Source: Clostridiaceae bacterium UBA6085 | Lineage (GTDB): Bacteria > Bacillota > Clostridia > Clostridiales > Clostridiaceae | Assembly: GCA_002428605.1 (NCBI GenBank) | Contig: DIXH01000013.1 | Coordinates: forward strand, 1 to 39,699 | Direction of reading: 5' to 3' | DNA: 39,699 nt | Shown: positions 1 to 6,565 of the stretch, one piece after another | How the letters are laid out: each line of letters begins with the position of its first letter | Position numbering within the stretch: the first letter of the stretch is position 1 | Translations under genes and position numbers: made by a program | The notes under the pieces: model-generated | The model's input: only the letters and a program-made list of their open reading frames with translations | The model's database searches: none | Told to the model about the DNA's origin: nothing

Positions 1-463
1 AGGATGGTGTGGCTGGTGCCGGAGCCGGTGCTGGAGCCGGAGCTGGTGCTGGAGCAGGAGCTGGTGCCGGTGCTGGAGCCGGAGCCGGAGCAGGAGCAGG
101 AGCAGGAGCAGGAGTCGGAGCGGGAGCTGTACTGGTCTTCTTCTTTGCGGAAGTCGTTACCGGTGCGCTAGGTGCAGCTGTAACTTTGGCAGCCGGCTCG
201 GAAGCCGGTGTTTCAGCTGCCAGAACTTCTGTTGTCGCGGGCGAAACAGGTTCTGCCTTCACTCTCTCAAGAAGGCGGACCATGTCCTTGTCTTCCTTGG
301 AATAATGTACATAAGGAAGTCTTTTGAGTTCGGCTTTAGTTTCCTGACCATAGACCTTCAGATCACCGTCTGCCACGGGAGCAACCTTTTTTTCTGCGAT
401 TGTGCATGATGAAACCAATAGCGACATTAAAAGAACTGCCGATATTATCTTATATTTTTTCAT
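1..463 (-). CDS. Lipoprotein with long Pro-Ala repeat (5' part; gene runs off the left edge)
   Basis: The reading frame starts at the ATG complementary to 461-463 and stays open for 154 codons to the window edge, so its C-terminal domain is not visible. A ribosome binding site AGGGGA lies about 8 bases upstream. The first residues form a lipoprotein signal peptide: MKKYK, then a hydrophobic stretch ending in LLVSSC, with the probable lipidated cysteine at residue 20. After a charged segment of about 70 residues (rich in Lys, Glu and Asp) comes a Thr/Ala/Pro-rich stretch and then more than 20 consecutive Ala-Pro dipeptides. Such Pro-Ala tracts act as stiff spacers that hold a C-terminal domain away from the membrane or through the cell wall. 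No family can be assigned to the visible part. The opposite strand of the repeat gives a spurious Gly-Ala reading frame. Confidence 0.85.
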   Translation of the reverse strand, partial: MKKYKIISAVLLMSLLVSSCTIAEKKVAPVADGDLKVYGQETKAELKRLPYVHYSKEDKDMVRLLERVKAEPVSPATTEVLAAETPASEPAAKVTAAPSAPVTTSAKKKTSTAPAPTPAPAPAPAPAPAPAPAPAPAPAPAPAPAPAPAPATPS

Positions 464-491
464 TTTCAGAATCCCCTGTTTATTAAATCTA

Positions 492-497
492 ATTATA
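492..497 (-). promoter_or_regulatory. Putative -10 element for the lipoprotein gene
   Basis: The minus strand reads TATAAT at 497-492, about 29 bases upstream of the lipoprotein start codon. No good -35 hexamer lies at the expected distance: the region around 515-520 reads TACTTG. The promoter may therefore need an activator, which fits the GTGCAC box that overlaps the -35 position. Confidence 0.45.
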
Positions 498-519
498 TCC
501 AACACCGATGGAAGCAAGT

Positions 520-595
520 AATGTGCACCTGATTTAACGGAGTATCACCTTTTCGGTAAATTTATACTACCAGAAAAAATTAAATGGTGCACATT
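520..595. repeat. Pair of 10-bp inverted boxes (AATGTGCACC / GGTGCACATT)
   Basis: AATGTGCACC (520-529) and its exact reverse complement GGTGCACATT (586-595) are 56 bases apart. Each contains the palindrome GTGCAC. The proximal box overlaps the -35 position of the putative lipoprotein promoter and the distal one lies about 65 bases further upstream. The arrangement suggests two binding sites for a dimeric regulator, possibly with DNA looping. The regulator is unknown. Confidence 0.45.
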
Positions 596-806
596 CTTTG
601 AATGAAATTTAATTTTAATTGTAAATAAAAAATTTGTAAGCCATTGGTGTGAACTTATTGTTAATCGAAAATTATTGTCGAATGAAGAAAACCCTTATGG
701 TTCATATATATTTTGTATTCGAGTAATTTAACGGTCATTAAAATTTAATTTGAAATAATTGTGAAATATTAGACCGGCTGGGTTATATTATGTTGAAAAA
801 TTTTTC

Positions 807-843
807 TGCAAAAAAACTGCGATACGGCTGTCCGTATCGCAGT
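807..843 (-). terminator. Rho-independent terminator of the small-protein gene
   Basis: A perfect 12-bp stem (ACTGCGATACGG at 816-827, CCGTATCGCAGT at 832-843) with a 4-base loop is followed on the minus strand by seven uridines (816-810). It begins 14 bases after the stop codon of the 43-residue gene. Confidence 0.9.
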
Positions 844-856
844 GATCTTTTTACTT

Positions 857-988
857 TTAGTTGGCGGAATAATATTCCGATGGAGTTATGATTGCCTTTG
901 GTTCAAGATTCCTGAACTCCGAAGGCATCTTTTCATCCTCTGCAAAAGCTTTTGCTATGGCAACGAACAGTTCTTTTATAATGCTCAT
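857..988 (-). CDS. Small protein, 43 residues, unknown function
   Basis: The ATG complementary to 986-988 opens a 43-codon frame ending in TAA (857-859). It is a complete gene unit in miniature: a strong promoter at 1016-1044, a short leader, a near-perfect ribosome binding site GGAGGTG about 4-5 bases before the ATG, and a strong terminator just after the stop. The protein begins MSIIKELFVAIAKAF, which would form an amphipathic helix, continues with an acidic patch EDEK, and ends in a Pro- and Tyr-containing tail (ITPSEYYSAN). It has no signal peptide, no cysteine and no membrane segment. I do not recognise a family. It could be a membrane-surface-associated peptide or a small regulator of another protein; both are guesses. 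That it is a gene is well supported; its role is not. Confidence 0.8.
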   Translation of the reverse strand: MSIIKELFVAIAKAFAEDEKMPSEFRNLEPKAIITPSEYYSAN

Positions 989-1015
989 TTCGCACCTCCG
1001 TTTTCTTATGGTTTA

Positions 1016-1044
1016 ATTATCTCAGCATTGTAAATGCAAGTCAA
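1016..1044 (-). promoter_or_regulatory. Sigma-A-type promoter of the small-protein gene
   Basis: Read on the minus strand: TTGACT (1044-1039), a spacer of exactly 17 bases, GATAAT (1021-1016). The spacer holds an imperfect hairpin or operator GCATT-TAC-AATGC. Transcription would start near 1009, giving a leader of about 20 bases. Confidence 0.85.
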
Positions 1045-1262
1045 GATTCATAAAAAAGAAGAAGACGAAGGAAATATGCCATATTGCGAAGAAAATAACA
1101 AAATAATAGTTTGTGTATTGAAAGAGCTCTTTGTATAGTATATGTTGCTGAAAGTGAGAATTAAGGCAGCAAATATTATGATTATGAAAGTTGGAAGTAT
1201 TTTTCTCATGAAGTATGCATAGAAATTGGTGAAGGATATCTTGCTTTTCGGACCCATGGCAC

Positions 1263-1291
1263 TTGCTCAATACATTTGGTACAATTGTAAT
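1263..1291 (+). promoter_or_regulatory. Promoter of msrA with a palindrome over the -10 region
   Basis: TTGCTC (1263-1268), 17-base spacer, TGTAAT (1286-1291). The perfect 10-bp palindrome TACAATTGTA (1280-1289) overlaps the spacer and -10 element and could be an operator. Confidence 0.65.
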
Positions 1292-1311
1292 AAACGGAAG
1301 GAGTGGTTAAA

Positions 1312-1791
1312 TTGAAGGAAATAGCACTTGCAGGCGGATGCTTCTGGGGTGTGGATGAATATTTTTCAAGGAAGAAGGGCGTGATATCCACTAAAGCGGG
1401 CTATGCCAATGGGATAAAGGAAAATCCGACCTACAATGAGGTTTGCACGGGAAGGACCGGTCACGCTGAGACCGTACTGGTCAAGTATGATGAGGCGGTC
1501 ATCACCCTTACGGAAATTCTTGAGAAGTTCTTCAAGGTAATAGACCCCACAATATTGAACAGGCAGGGCAATGACAGAGGAACACAGTACAGGACGGGTA
1601 TCTATTACCTGGATGAAGCCGATATTCCTAAAATAGAGGAATTCATCGAATCAAAGCGGAGTGAATACAGTGCTCCGATAGTAACTGAGATATTGCCGCT
1701 TAAAAACTTTTATGATGCTGAGGAATATCATCAGGATTACCTTAAGAAAAATCCGCGCGGATACTGTCATATCGACCTTAATGCGGACTGA
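1312..1791 (+). CDS. msrA: Peptide methionine-S-sulfoxide reductase MsrA
   Basis: MsrA reduces the S-epimer of methionine sulfoxide in proteins and free methionine sulfoxide, using thioredoxin as electron donor; it repairs oxidative damage in the cytoplasm. The N-terminus carries the family hallmark GGCFWG, whose cysteine is the catalytic nucleophile. Further family blocks visible are GYANG, the HAE segment, and DPTxxNRQGNDRGTQYRTGIY with the conserved Asp and Tyr. The C-terminal EEYHQDYL matches the family. Length (159 residues) is typical for a stand-alone MsrA with no MsrB fusion. I chose the TTG at 1312 because the ribosome binding site AAGGAG (1298-1303) lies 8 bases upstream; the GTG at 1303 would overlap that site. 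The stop overlaps a possible start of the next gene, so the two are probably co-transcribed. Confidence 0.95.
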   Translation: MKEIALAGGCFWGVDEYFSRKKGVISTKAGYANGIKENPTYNEVCTGRTGHAETVLVKYDEAVITLTEILEKFFKVIDPTILNRQGNDRGTQYRTGIYYLDEADIPKIEEFIESKRSEYSAPIVTEILPLKNFYDAEEYHQDYLKKNPRGYCHIDLNAD

Positions 1792-1814
1792 TGCGGATAG
1801 GAAAGGGAAATGGA

Positions 1815-2696
1815 ATGGAATTCAAGGACTTAGGGAACCTCAGCAACGAGGAGAAGATATCCGAAATACTGACAAGGTATGAAGGACGCCTTAAGGCAGC
1901 AGGAAGAAAAACCCCTGTCATAGACAAGATACAGGGACTCAACAGCAATACCAGACCGAATCCGGAAAAGCTGGCCGTGCTCGAGGGGATATGGGCGATT
2001 GACCTTGCGCTTAGGTATTCCACCGGTATGAAGTACGTGATAGTGTGCCCTGAGCGGATAAGGACTATTGAAGCCCAGAGGCTGCTCGACAGCTGCATTA
2101 ACGTCTCTGAGGAGTGCTATTATGTATCGGAGAGGGTATATGAGGTCATAAGCGAGAAAGAAGGCGGCCATGGACTTATGGCAGTATGCTATCTGAGACC
2201 GAAGACCTTCGATGAGATTTATACGGGCAGGGAGTCCGTGGTCATGGTACTTGACGGGCTTGAAATACCGGGCAACGTGGGTACCATACTAAGGTCCTGC
2301 GAGGCAACCGCAGCAGACCTGGTAATAATAACGAACAGGAAGACCAGGCTCAACCACCCCAAGCTTATCAGAAGCAGCATGGGTGCTGTGTTCAAGGTTC
2401 CGGTTGTTGAAGCATCATATGAAGAGGCCTTTTCATGGCTTGGCAGGAACGGGTACAGGATCATCCTGACTGACACTGCAGCAGAGAAAGCATATTACGA
2501 GGCTGACTACAAGGGAAGGATCGCCATTGTTATGGGATCTGAGAAGTATGGGGTATCAGAAGGCTATTACAATCTGAGGCATGAAGGAATCATGATTCCG
2601 ATGCTTGGGGATCTGGATTCATTGAACGTTGGTGTGGCGGCTACCATAGTACTCTATGAGGCTTCACTGAAAAACAAGGGTTATATGAAGAGATAG
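1815..2696 (+). CDS. RNA 2'-O-methyltransferase, SpoU/TrmH family
   Basis: A SPOUT-fold methyltransferase that transfers a methyl group from S-adenosylmethionine to a ribose 2'-hydroxyl of rRNA or tRNA; the substrate is not readable from sequence. The C-terminal half carries the three SpoU motifs in order: IPGNVGTILRSCEA (motif 1, with the catalytic-type Asn and Arg), IVMGSEKYGVSE (motif 2) and IPMLGDLDSLNVGVAATI (motif 3), which build the trefoil knot. The N-terminal part (about 115 residues) resembles the substrate-binding extension of such enzymes. The ATG at 1815 is preferred because AGGAAAGGG precedes it by 7 bases; an in-frame ATG at 1791 overlapping the msrA stop (TGATG) is possible. 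Co-transcribed with msrA and followed by a terminator. Confidence 0.9.
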   Translation: MEFKDLGNLSNEEKISEILTRYEGRLKAAGRKTPVIDKIQGLNSNTRPNPEKLAVLEGIWAIDLALRYSTGMKYVIVCPERIRTIEAQRLLDSCINVSEECYYVSERVYEVISEKEGGHGLMAVCYLRPKTFDEIYTGRESVVMVLDGLEIPGNVGTILRSCEATAADLVIITNRKTRLNHPKLIRSSMGAVFKVPVVEASYEEAFSWLGRNGYRIILTDTAAEKAYYEADYKGRIAIVMGSEKYGVSEGYYNLRHEGIMIPMLGDLDSLNVGVAATIVLYEASLKNKGYMKR

Positions 2697-2721
2697 AAAA
2701 AGGGCCTAAGGGCCCTTTTTT
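2697..2721 (+). terminator. Terminator after the RNA methyltransferase gene
   Basis: A-rich arm followed by GGGCC (2702-2706), a 4-base loop, GGCCC (2711-2715) and six T. It begins directly after the stop codon. Confidence 0.9.
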
Positions 2722-2739
2722 AAATGCTTTGATTATCGA

Positions 2740-2778
2740 AGTAAAATATAGTAAAAAATTTAGTAAAAATTTACTAAA
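2740..2778 (+). promoter_or_regulatory. Phased AGTAAAA repeats and 20-bp palindrome upstream of the mgl promoter
   Basis: AGTAAAA occurs at 2740, 2750 and 2762, about one helical turn apart. The third copy is half of a perfect inverted repeat TTTAGTAAA-AA-TTTACTAAA (2759-2778) that ends 5 bases before the -35 hexamer. This may be an UP element, intrinsically bent DNA, or the binding site of an activator. The palindrome does not look like the LacI-type operator found downstream. Confidence 0.55.
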
Positions 2779-2782
2779 GCAG

Positions 2783-2811
2783 TTGACATCGTTTTCTTTA
2801 AACAATACAAT
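2783..2811 (+). promoter_or_regulatory. Promoter of the mgl-gal operon
   Basis: Perfect -35 TTGACA (2783-2788), 17-base spacer, TACAAT (2806-2811). Transcription should start near 2818, inside the operator. Confidence 0.9.
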
Positions 2812-2816
2812 CAGAG

Positions 2817-2830
2817 TGTAAACGTTTGAT
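2817..2830 (+). promoter_or_regulatory. LacI-family operator (GalR-type or cre site)
   Basis: TGTAAACGTTTGAT is centred on a CpG and contains the palindrome AAACGTTT, as in LacI/GalR-family operators. It also fits the left part of the CcpA cre consensus. It sits at the transcription start, a repressing position. The LacI-family gene in this operon is the natural candidate regulator, giving autoregulated induction; catabolite control by CcpA cannot be excluded. Confidence 0.7.
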
Positions 2831-2875
2831 GAAGCACATCAGATGGGAACAAAAAGATATATTGGGGGTATATTC

Positions 2876-3907
2876 ATGAAGAAAAAACTCATTGCAGCTG
2901 CAGTACTCGCTGTCGCAGCCATCTCATTCACAGCCTGCGGTTCAAAGGAACCTGCCACTACGGCGCTTCCAACCATTGGAGCAACGATCTACAAATTCGA
3001 TGACAATTTCATGTCATATGTAAGAAGAGGACTTGAATCTGCGGCTGCGGGTAAGGCTACACTAGAGCTTGTGGATTCTGCGAATGACCAGGCGAAGCAG
3101 GGCGAGCAGGTCGACACGTTCATATCGAAGGGTGTAAAGGCGCTTGCAATAAACCTTGTTGACCCGAAGGCTGCGCCTACGATAATCGCTAAGGCAAAGG
3201 AAGCGAAACTTCCTGTAATTTTCTTCAACAAGGAGCCTGAGGCTGCTGCGCTTGCAAGCTATGACAAGACATGGTATGTAGGAACTGAGTCCAAGGAATC
3301 GGGAATCATGCAGGGACAGGTAGTTGTTGAAGCATGGAAGAAGAATACTGCAAAGTGGGACAGGAACGGCGATGGAAAGATACAGTATGTTCTCCTTAAG
3401 GGCGAACCTGGACATCCTGATGCAGAAGCAAGAACTACATATGTAATACAGACTGTAAAGGAAGCAGGAATCGAAGTTGAAGAGCTTGCTATGGATACAG
3501 CAATGTGGGATGGCGCGAAGGCTTCTGAAAAGATGCAGACATGGCTTGCTGCTTATGGCGACAAGATAGAGTTCGTAATTGCAAACAATGACGGTATGGC
3601 TCTTGGAGCGATCACTGCACTCGAAGGTGAAGGATACTTCAAAGACGACAAGTTCATGCCTGTAGTAGGAGTAGATGCTATTCCGGAAGCACTTGTCAAG
3701 ATCAAGGAAGGCAAGCTTGTAGGAACAGTACTTAATGATGCAAAGAACCAGGCAAAGGCAACCTTTGACCTTGCACTCAATGCAGCACTTGGAAAAGACG
3801 TCCTTACAGGAACAAGCTGGAAGCTTGACACAAACAAGGCAGTCAGGGTACCTTATGTTGCGGTTACTATCGACAACATAGCTTTTGCAGAGGAATCCTA
3901 CAAATAA
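2876..3907 (+). CDS. mglB: Galactose/methyl-galactoside ABC transporter substrate-binding lipoprotein
   Basis: The extracytoplasmic receptor of the Mgl importer, tethered to the outer face of the membrane by lipidation. The first 20 residues are a lipoprotein signal peptide ending in SFTAC, so Cys21 is the lipid anchor. The remainder is a periplasmic-binding-protein type I fold for sugars: IGATIYKFDDNFMSYVRRGLE at the start, the KGVKALAINLVDP and NNDGMALGAI segments, and VVGVDAIPEAL, all close to MglB. The DRNGDGKIQY segment (Asp-x-Asn-x-Asp) corresponds to the calcium-binding loop of galactose/glucose-binding proteins. Length 343 residues is typical. The ATG at 2876 is preceded by GGGGGT; the longer upstream frame would start before this site. 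First gene of the operon; a hairpin after it probably gives it higher expression than the ATPase and permease. Confidence 0.93.
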   Translation: MKKKLIAAAVLAVAAISFTACGSKEPATTALPTIGATIYKFDDNFMSYVRRGLESAAAGKATLELVDSANDQAKQGEQVDTFISKGVKALAINLVDPKAAPTIIAKAKEAKLPVIFFNKEPEAAALASYDKTWYVGTESKESGIMQGQVVVEAWKKNTAKWDRNGDGKIQYVLLKGEPGHPDAEARTTYVIQTVKEAGIEVEELAMDTAMWDGAKASEKMQTWLAAYGDKIEFVIANNDGMALGAITALEGEGYFKDDKFMPVVGVDAIPEALVKIKEGKLVGTVLNDAKNQAKATFDLALNAALGKDVLTGTSWKLDTNKAVRVPYVAVTIDNIAFAEESYK

Positions 3908-3921
3908 CTGATTTCAACCAG

Positions 3922-3947
3922 GCATGAGACACGAAAGTGTCTCATGC
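3922..3947 (+). other. Intercistronic hairpin between mglB and mglA
   Basis: A perfect 11-bp stem (GCATGAGACAC / GTGTCTCATGC) closed by a GAAA tetraloop, followed by only a weak T-run. It probably stabilises the 3' end of mglB mRNA and/or terminates part of the transcripts, giving excess binding protein over the membrane components. Confidence 0.75.
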
Positions 3948-3969
3948 ATTTTAATAAGGAGGTGCCGTG

Positions 3970-5502
3970 ATGACAGGCGCATCGGAAAACAAAATAGCCG
4001 ATAATAACGGTGACCGCTATATACTTGAGATGATTGGGATAACAAAAGAGTTTCCCGGAGTCAAGGCCCTTGACGGGGTCACATTCAGGGTGAGGCCAGG
4101 GACGGTGCATTCGCTCATGGGAGAAAACGGAGCGGGGAAATCGACTCTGATGAAATGCCTTTTCGGTATGTACAAGAAGGACAGCGGTGAAGTATATCTC
4201 AGCGGAAGCAAGGTCGAATTCCAGAACTCGAAGCAGGCACTTGACCACGGAGTGTCCATGGTTCATCAGGAACTTAACCAGGTACCTCACAGGAGCATAA
4301 TGGACAACATCTGGCTCGGCCGATATCCGTCTAAAGGCGGATTCATAGAAGAGTCAAAGATGTATGATGACACTAAAAAGATATTCGAGGACCTGGACAT
4401 CGACCTGGATCCCAGAAGAAGGGTCAATACACTCTCTGTTTCACAGAAGCAGATGGTTGAGATAGCAAAGGCTGTCTCCTACGACTCAAGGGTGATTGTA
4501 ATGGATGAACCTACTTCCTCCCTGACCGAGAAGGAAGTTGACCATCTGTTCAGGATAATCGACAGGCTGAGGAAAAAGAATGTGGCAATAATCTATATTT
4601 CCCATAAGATGGAGGAGATCCTTAAGATCTCTGACGACGTAACTATAATGAGAGACGGGAAATGGATATCCACTGAAAATGCAAAGACACTGACAATCGA
4701 TGGTATCATCAAGATGATGGTTGGAAGGGACCTGTCCCACAGGTTTCCTGAGAGAAGCCACAAGCCTGGCGGAAGGATACTCGAGGTATCAGGTCTGACC
4801 TCGCTTTATCAGCCCTCCATCAAAGACATCACATTCGACCTCAGGGAAGGAGAAGTTCTGGGTGTAGCAGGTCTGGTCGGTGCGAAAAGGACTGACATAC
4901 TTGAGGCCCTTTTCGGAATCAGAAAAGTCAGCAAGGGTGAGATCATCCTTAAGGGAAAGAAGTGCCTCAATACAAGTCCCGCAGCAGCGATGACAAATGG
5001 CTTCGCCATGGTGACTGAAGAGAGAAGAGCTACTGGAATTTTCGACAAGCTCAGTGTCAACTTCAATTCTATTGTGGCAAATCTTGGAAGCTATGTCAGA
5101 GGCATAATCCTGGACTCTAAGTCCATGGAAAAGGACACCCAATGGGTAATTGACTCAATGAGCGTCAAGACCCCCGGACAGAAAACCCAGATCGGTTCTC
5201 TCTCCGGAGGAAACCAGCAGAAGGTTATAATAGGCCGATGGCTCCTGACAAAGCCTGATATTCTGCTTCTCGATGAGCCCACCCGAGGAATAGACGTGGG
5301 TGCAAAGTTTGAGATCTATCAGCTGATGAACAGCCTTGCAGCCGAAGGCAAGGCAATCATAATGGTTTCTTCGGAAATGCCTGAGCTCATCGGAGTCACT
5401 GACAGGATACTTGTCATGAGCAATGGAAGATTGGCGGGTATCGTCGATACTAAAGAGACGGACCAGGAGGAGATCATGCGCCTCTCCGCAATGTATCTAT
5501 AG
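3970..5502 (+). CDS. mglA: Galactose/methyl-galactoside ABC transporter ATP-binding protein
   Basis: The double-ATPase subunit that powers the Mgl importer at the cytoplasmic face. The first nucleotide-binding domain has Walker A GENGAGKST (residues 51-59), the signature-like VSQKQMVEIAKA and Walker B VIVMDEP. The second domain has a degenerate P-loop (GLVGAKRTD, no Lys-Ser/Thr), an intact signature LSGGNQQ and Walker B ILLLDEPTRGIDVG. One degenerate P-loop is normal for the CUT2 sugar ATPases (MglA, RbsA), so this is not decay. 510 residues, typical. The ribosome binding site AGGAGGTG (3957-3964) favours the ATG at 3970 over the GTG three bases upstream. mglC follows after 9 bases. Confidence 0.94.
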   Translation: MTGASENKIADNNGDRYILEMIGITKEFPGVKALDGVTFRVRPGTVHSLMGENGAGKSTLMKCLFGMYKKDSGEVYLSGSKVEFQNSKQALDHGVSMVHQELNQVPHRSIMDNIWLGRYPSKGGFIEESKMYDDTKKIFEDLDIDLDPRRRVNTLSVSQKQMVEIAKAVSYDSRVIVMDEPTSSLTEKEVDHLFRIIDRLRKKNVAIIYISHKMEEILKISDDVTIMRDGKWISTENAKTLTIDGIIKMMVGRDLSHRFPERSHKPGGRILEVSGLTSLYQPSIKDITFDLREGEVLGVAGLVGAKRTDILEALFGIRKVSKGEIILKGKKCLNTSPAAAMTNGFAMVTEERRATGIFDKLSVNFNSIVANLGSYVRGIILDSKSMEKDTQWVIDSMSVKTPGQKTQIGSLSGGNQQKVIIGRWLLTKPDILLLDEPTRGIDVGAKFEIYQLMNSLAAEGKAIIMVSSEMPELIGVTDRILVMSNGRLAGIVDTKETDQEEIMRLSAMYL

Positions 5503-5511
5503 GAGGTCTAT

Positions 5512-6537
5512 ATGGAAAAGTTCAATCTGAAAAAATATACTAACCCGCAGTGGCTCGTAGACCACGCCATATACATAGTGCTGCTTCTGCTTATCCTTGT
5601 TATAATCATCAGAGAACCTAATTTCCTGCATATAAGGAACTTCAGGAACATTCTCTCCCAGTCGGCGATCAGGATGATTATCGCACTCGGTGTAGGTGGA
5701 ATACTGATAATTCAGGGTACTGACCTTTCAGCAGGAAGGCAGGTAGGACTTGCGGCGGTCCTTACAGGATCCATGCTGCAGGCAACAAGCTATGCATACA
5801 GGATGTACCCGAACCTTCAGGAACTGCCTATAATAGTTCCGGTTCTTATCGCAATCCTCGCAACATCGCTCCTGAGCGGAATAAACGGTGTTGCCGTATC
5901 TGTCTTCAAGGTGCCTGCGTTCATTGCAACACTTGGCATGCAGATCGTAGTATATGGAATAACATCAATATACTTCGACAGGCCGCCGTATGGTGCACAG
6001 CCCATTGGAGGTTTCGACCAGAAGTTTACAGATTTCGTTGTTGGTAAATTCTTTGCCGGTACTAACTTTGAGATACCGTATCTTGTTGTTTATGCCCTGG
6101 TAGTTATTGTATTCATATACATACTCTGGAACAAGACCCGTTTCGGCAAGAACATGTATGCGATCGGCGGAAATCCGGAAGCGGCTACAGTATCCGGCGT
6201 AAATGTAAGAAAGTATATCATACTCGTGTACATTCTCGCGGGGATACTTTATGGATTCGGTGGTTTCCTTGAAGCAGGAAGAGTTGGTTCTGCAACCAAC
6301 AACACAGCGAACATGTATGAGCTTGACGCCATAGCAGCCTGTGTGGTCGGAGGAGTATCAACATCAGGTGGTATAGGAACAGTTCCAGGCATACTGACTG
6401 GAGTGCTCATATTCACTGTAATCAACTATGGCTTGACATTCATGGGTGTCTCGACGTATCTTCAGTATATTATCAAAGGACTGATCATAATTACGGCAGT
6501 AGCAATCGATATAAGGAAATATATAAGAAAGAACTGA
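5512..6537 (+). CDS. mglC: Galactose/methyl-galactoside ABC transporter permease
   Basis: The membrane channel subunit of the Mgl importer, CUT2 (RbsC/MglC/XylH) family. About eight to ten hydrophobic segments are visible, the first around residues 18-32 (AIYIVLLLLILVIII). Family landmarks are GTDLSAGRQVGLAAVLTGS, VPAFIATLGMQ, the ARTFGKNMYAIGGN-like loop (here TRFGKNMYAIGGNPEAATVSG) and the ABC-contact stretch. Length 341 residues is typical. The ribosome binding site AGGAGGT precedes the ATG closely and only 9 bases separate it from mglA. It forms a homodimer in the membrane together with two MglA domains. Confidence 0.94.
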   Translation: MEKFNLKKYTNPQWLVDHAIYIVLLLLILVIIIREPNFLHIRNFRNILSQSAIRMIIALGVGGILIIQGTDLSAGRQVGLAAVLTGSMLQATSYAYRMYPNLQELPIIVPVLIAILATSLLSGINGVAVSVFKVPAFIATLGMQIVVYGITSIYFDRPPYGAQPIGGFDQKFTDFVVGKFFAGTNFEIPYLVVYALVVIVFIYILWNKTRFGKNMYAIGGNPEAATVSGVNVRKYIILVYILAGILYGFGGFLEAGRVGSATNNTANMYELDAIAACVVGGVSTSGGIGTVPGILTGVLIFTVINYGLTFMGVSTYLQYIIKGLIIITAVAIDIRKYIRKN

Positions 6538-6565
6538 TGCTGTCTAAACAGAAGAAGGTGTGGAA

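Larger units (their letters stand above)
464..856. other. Intergenic region between the lipoprotein gene and the small-protein gene
   Basis: This 390-base AT-rich stretch holds the putative lipoprotein promoter with two GTGCAC-containing boxes (492-595) and the terminator of the small-protein gene (807-843). Between about 600 and 800 I see no open reading frame with a ribosome binding site, no RNA gene and no clear repeat. Confidence 0.6.
989..1311. other. Divergent intergenic region between the small-protein gene and msrA
   Basis: It contains the minus-strand promoter of the small-protein gene (1016-1044) and the plus-strand promoter and ribosome binding site of msrA (1263-1303). The AT-rich middle (1050-1260) shows no convincing gene; a hydrophobic minus-strand frame there lacks a ribosome binding site. 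Confidence 0.6.

Noticed and set aside
9..305. Plus-strand 98-codon frame made almost entirely of Gly-Ala repeats
   Set aside because: It is the antisense reading of the Ala-Pro repeat of the minus-strand lipoprotein, which has a signal peptide and a ribosome binding site; the plus frame has neither.
842..1033. Plus-strand 63-codon frame
   Set aside because: Antisense to the 43-residue small-protein gene, which has promoter, ribosome binding site and terminator; this frame has none.
1048..1257. Minus-strand hydrophobic frame resembling a signal or membrane peptide (MRKILPTF...)
   Set aside because: No ribosome binding site before either possible ATG and no promoter; AT-rich DNA readily gives hydrophobic frames.
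4843..4900. Degenerate second P-loop in MglA as a sign of gene decay
   Set aside because: One degenerate nucleotide site with an intact signature motif is normal for CUT2 sugar transporter ATPases.
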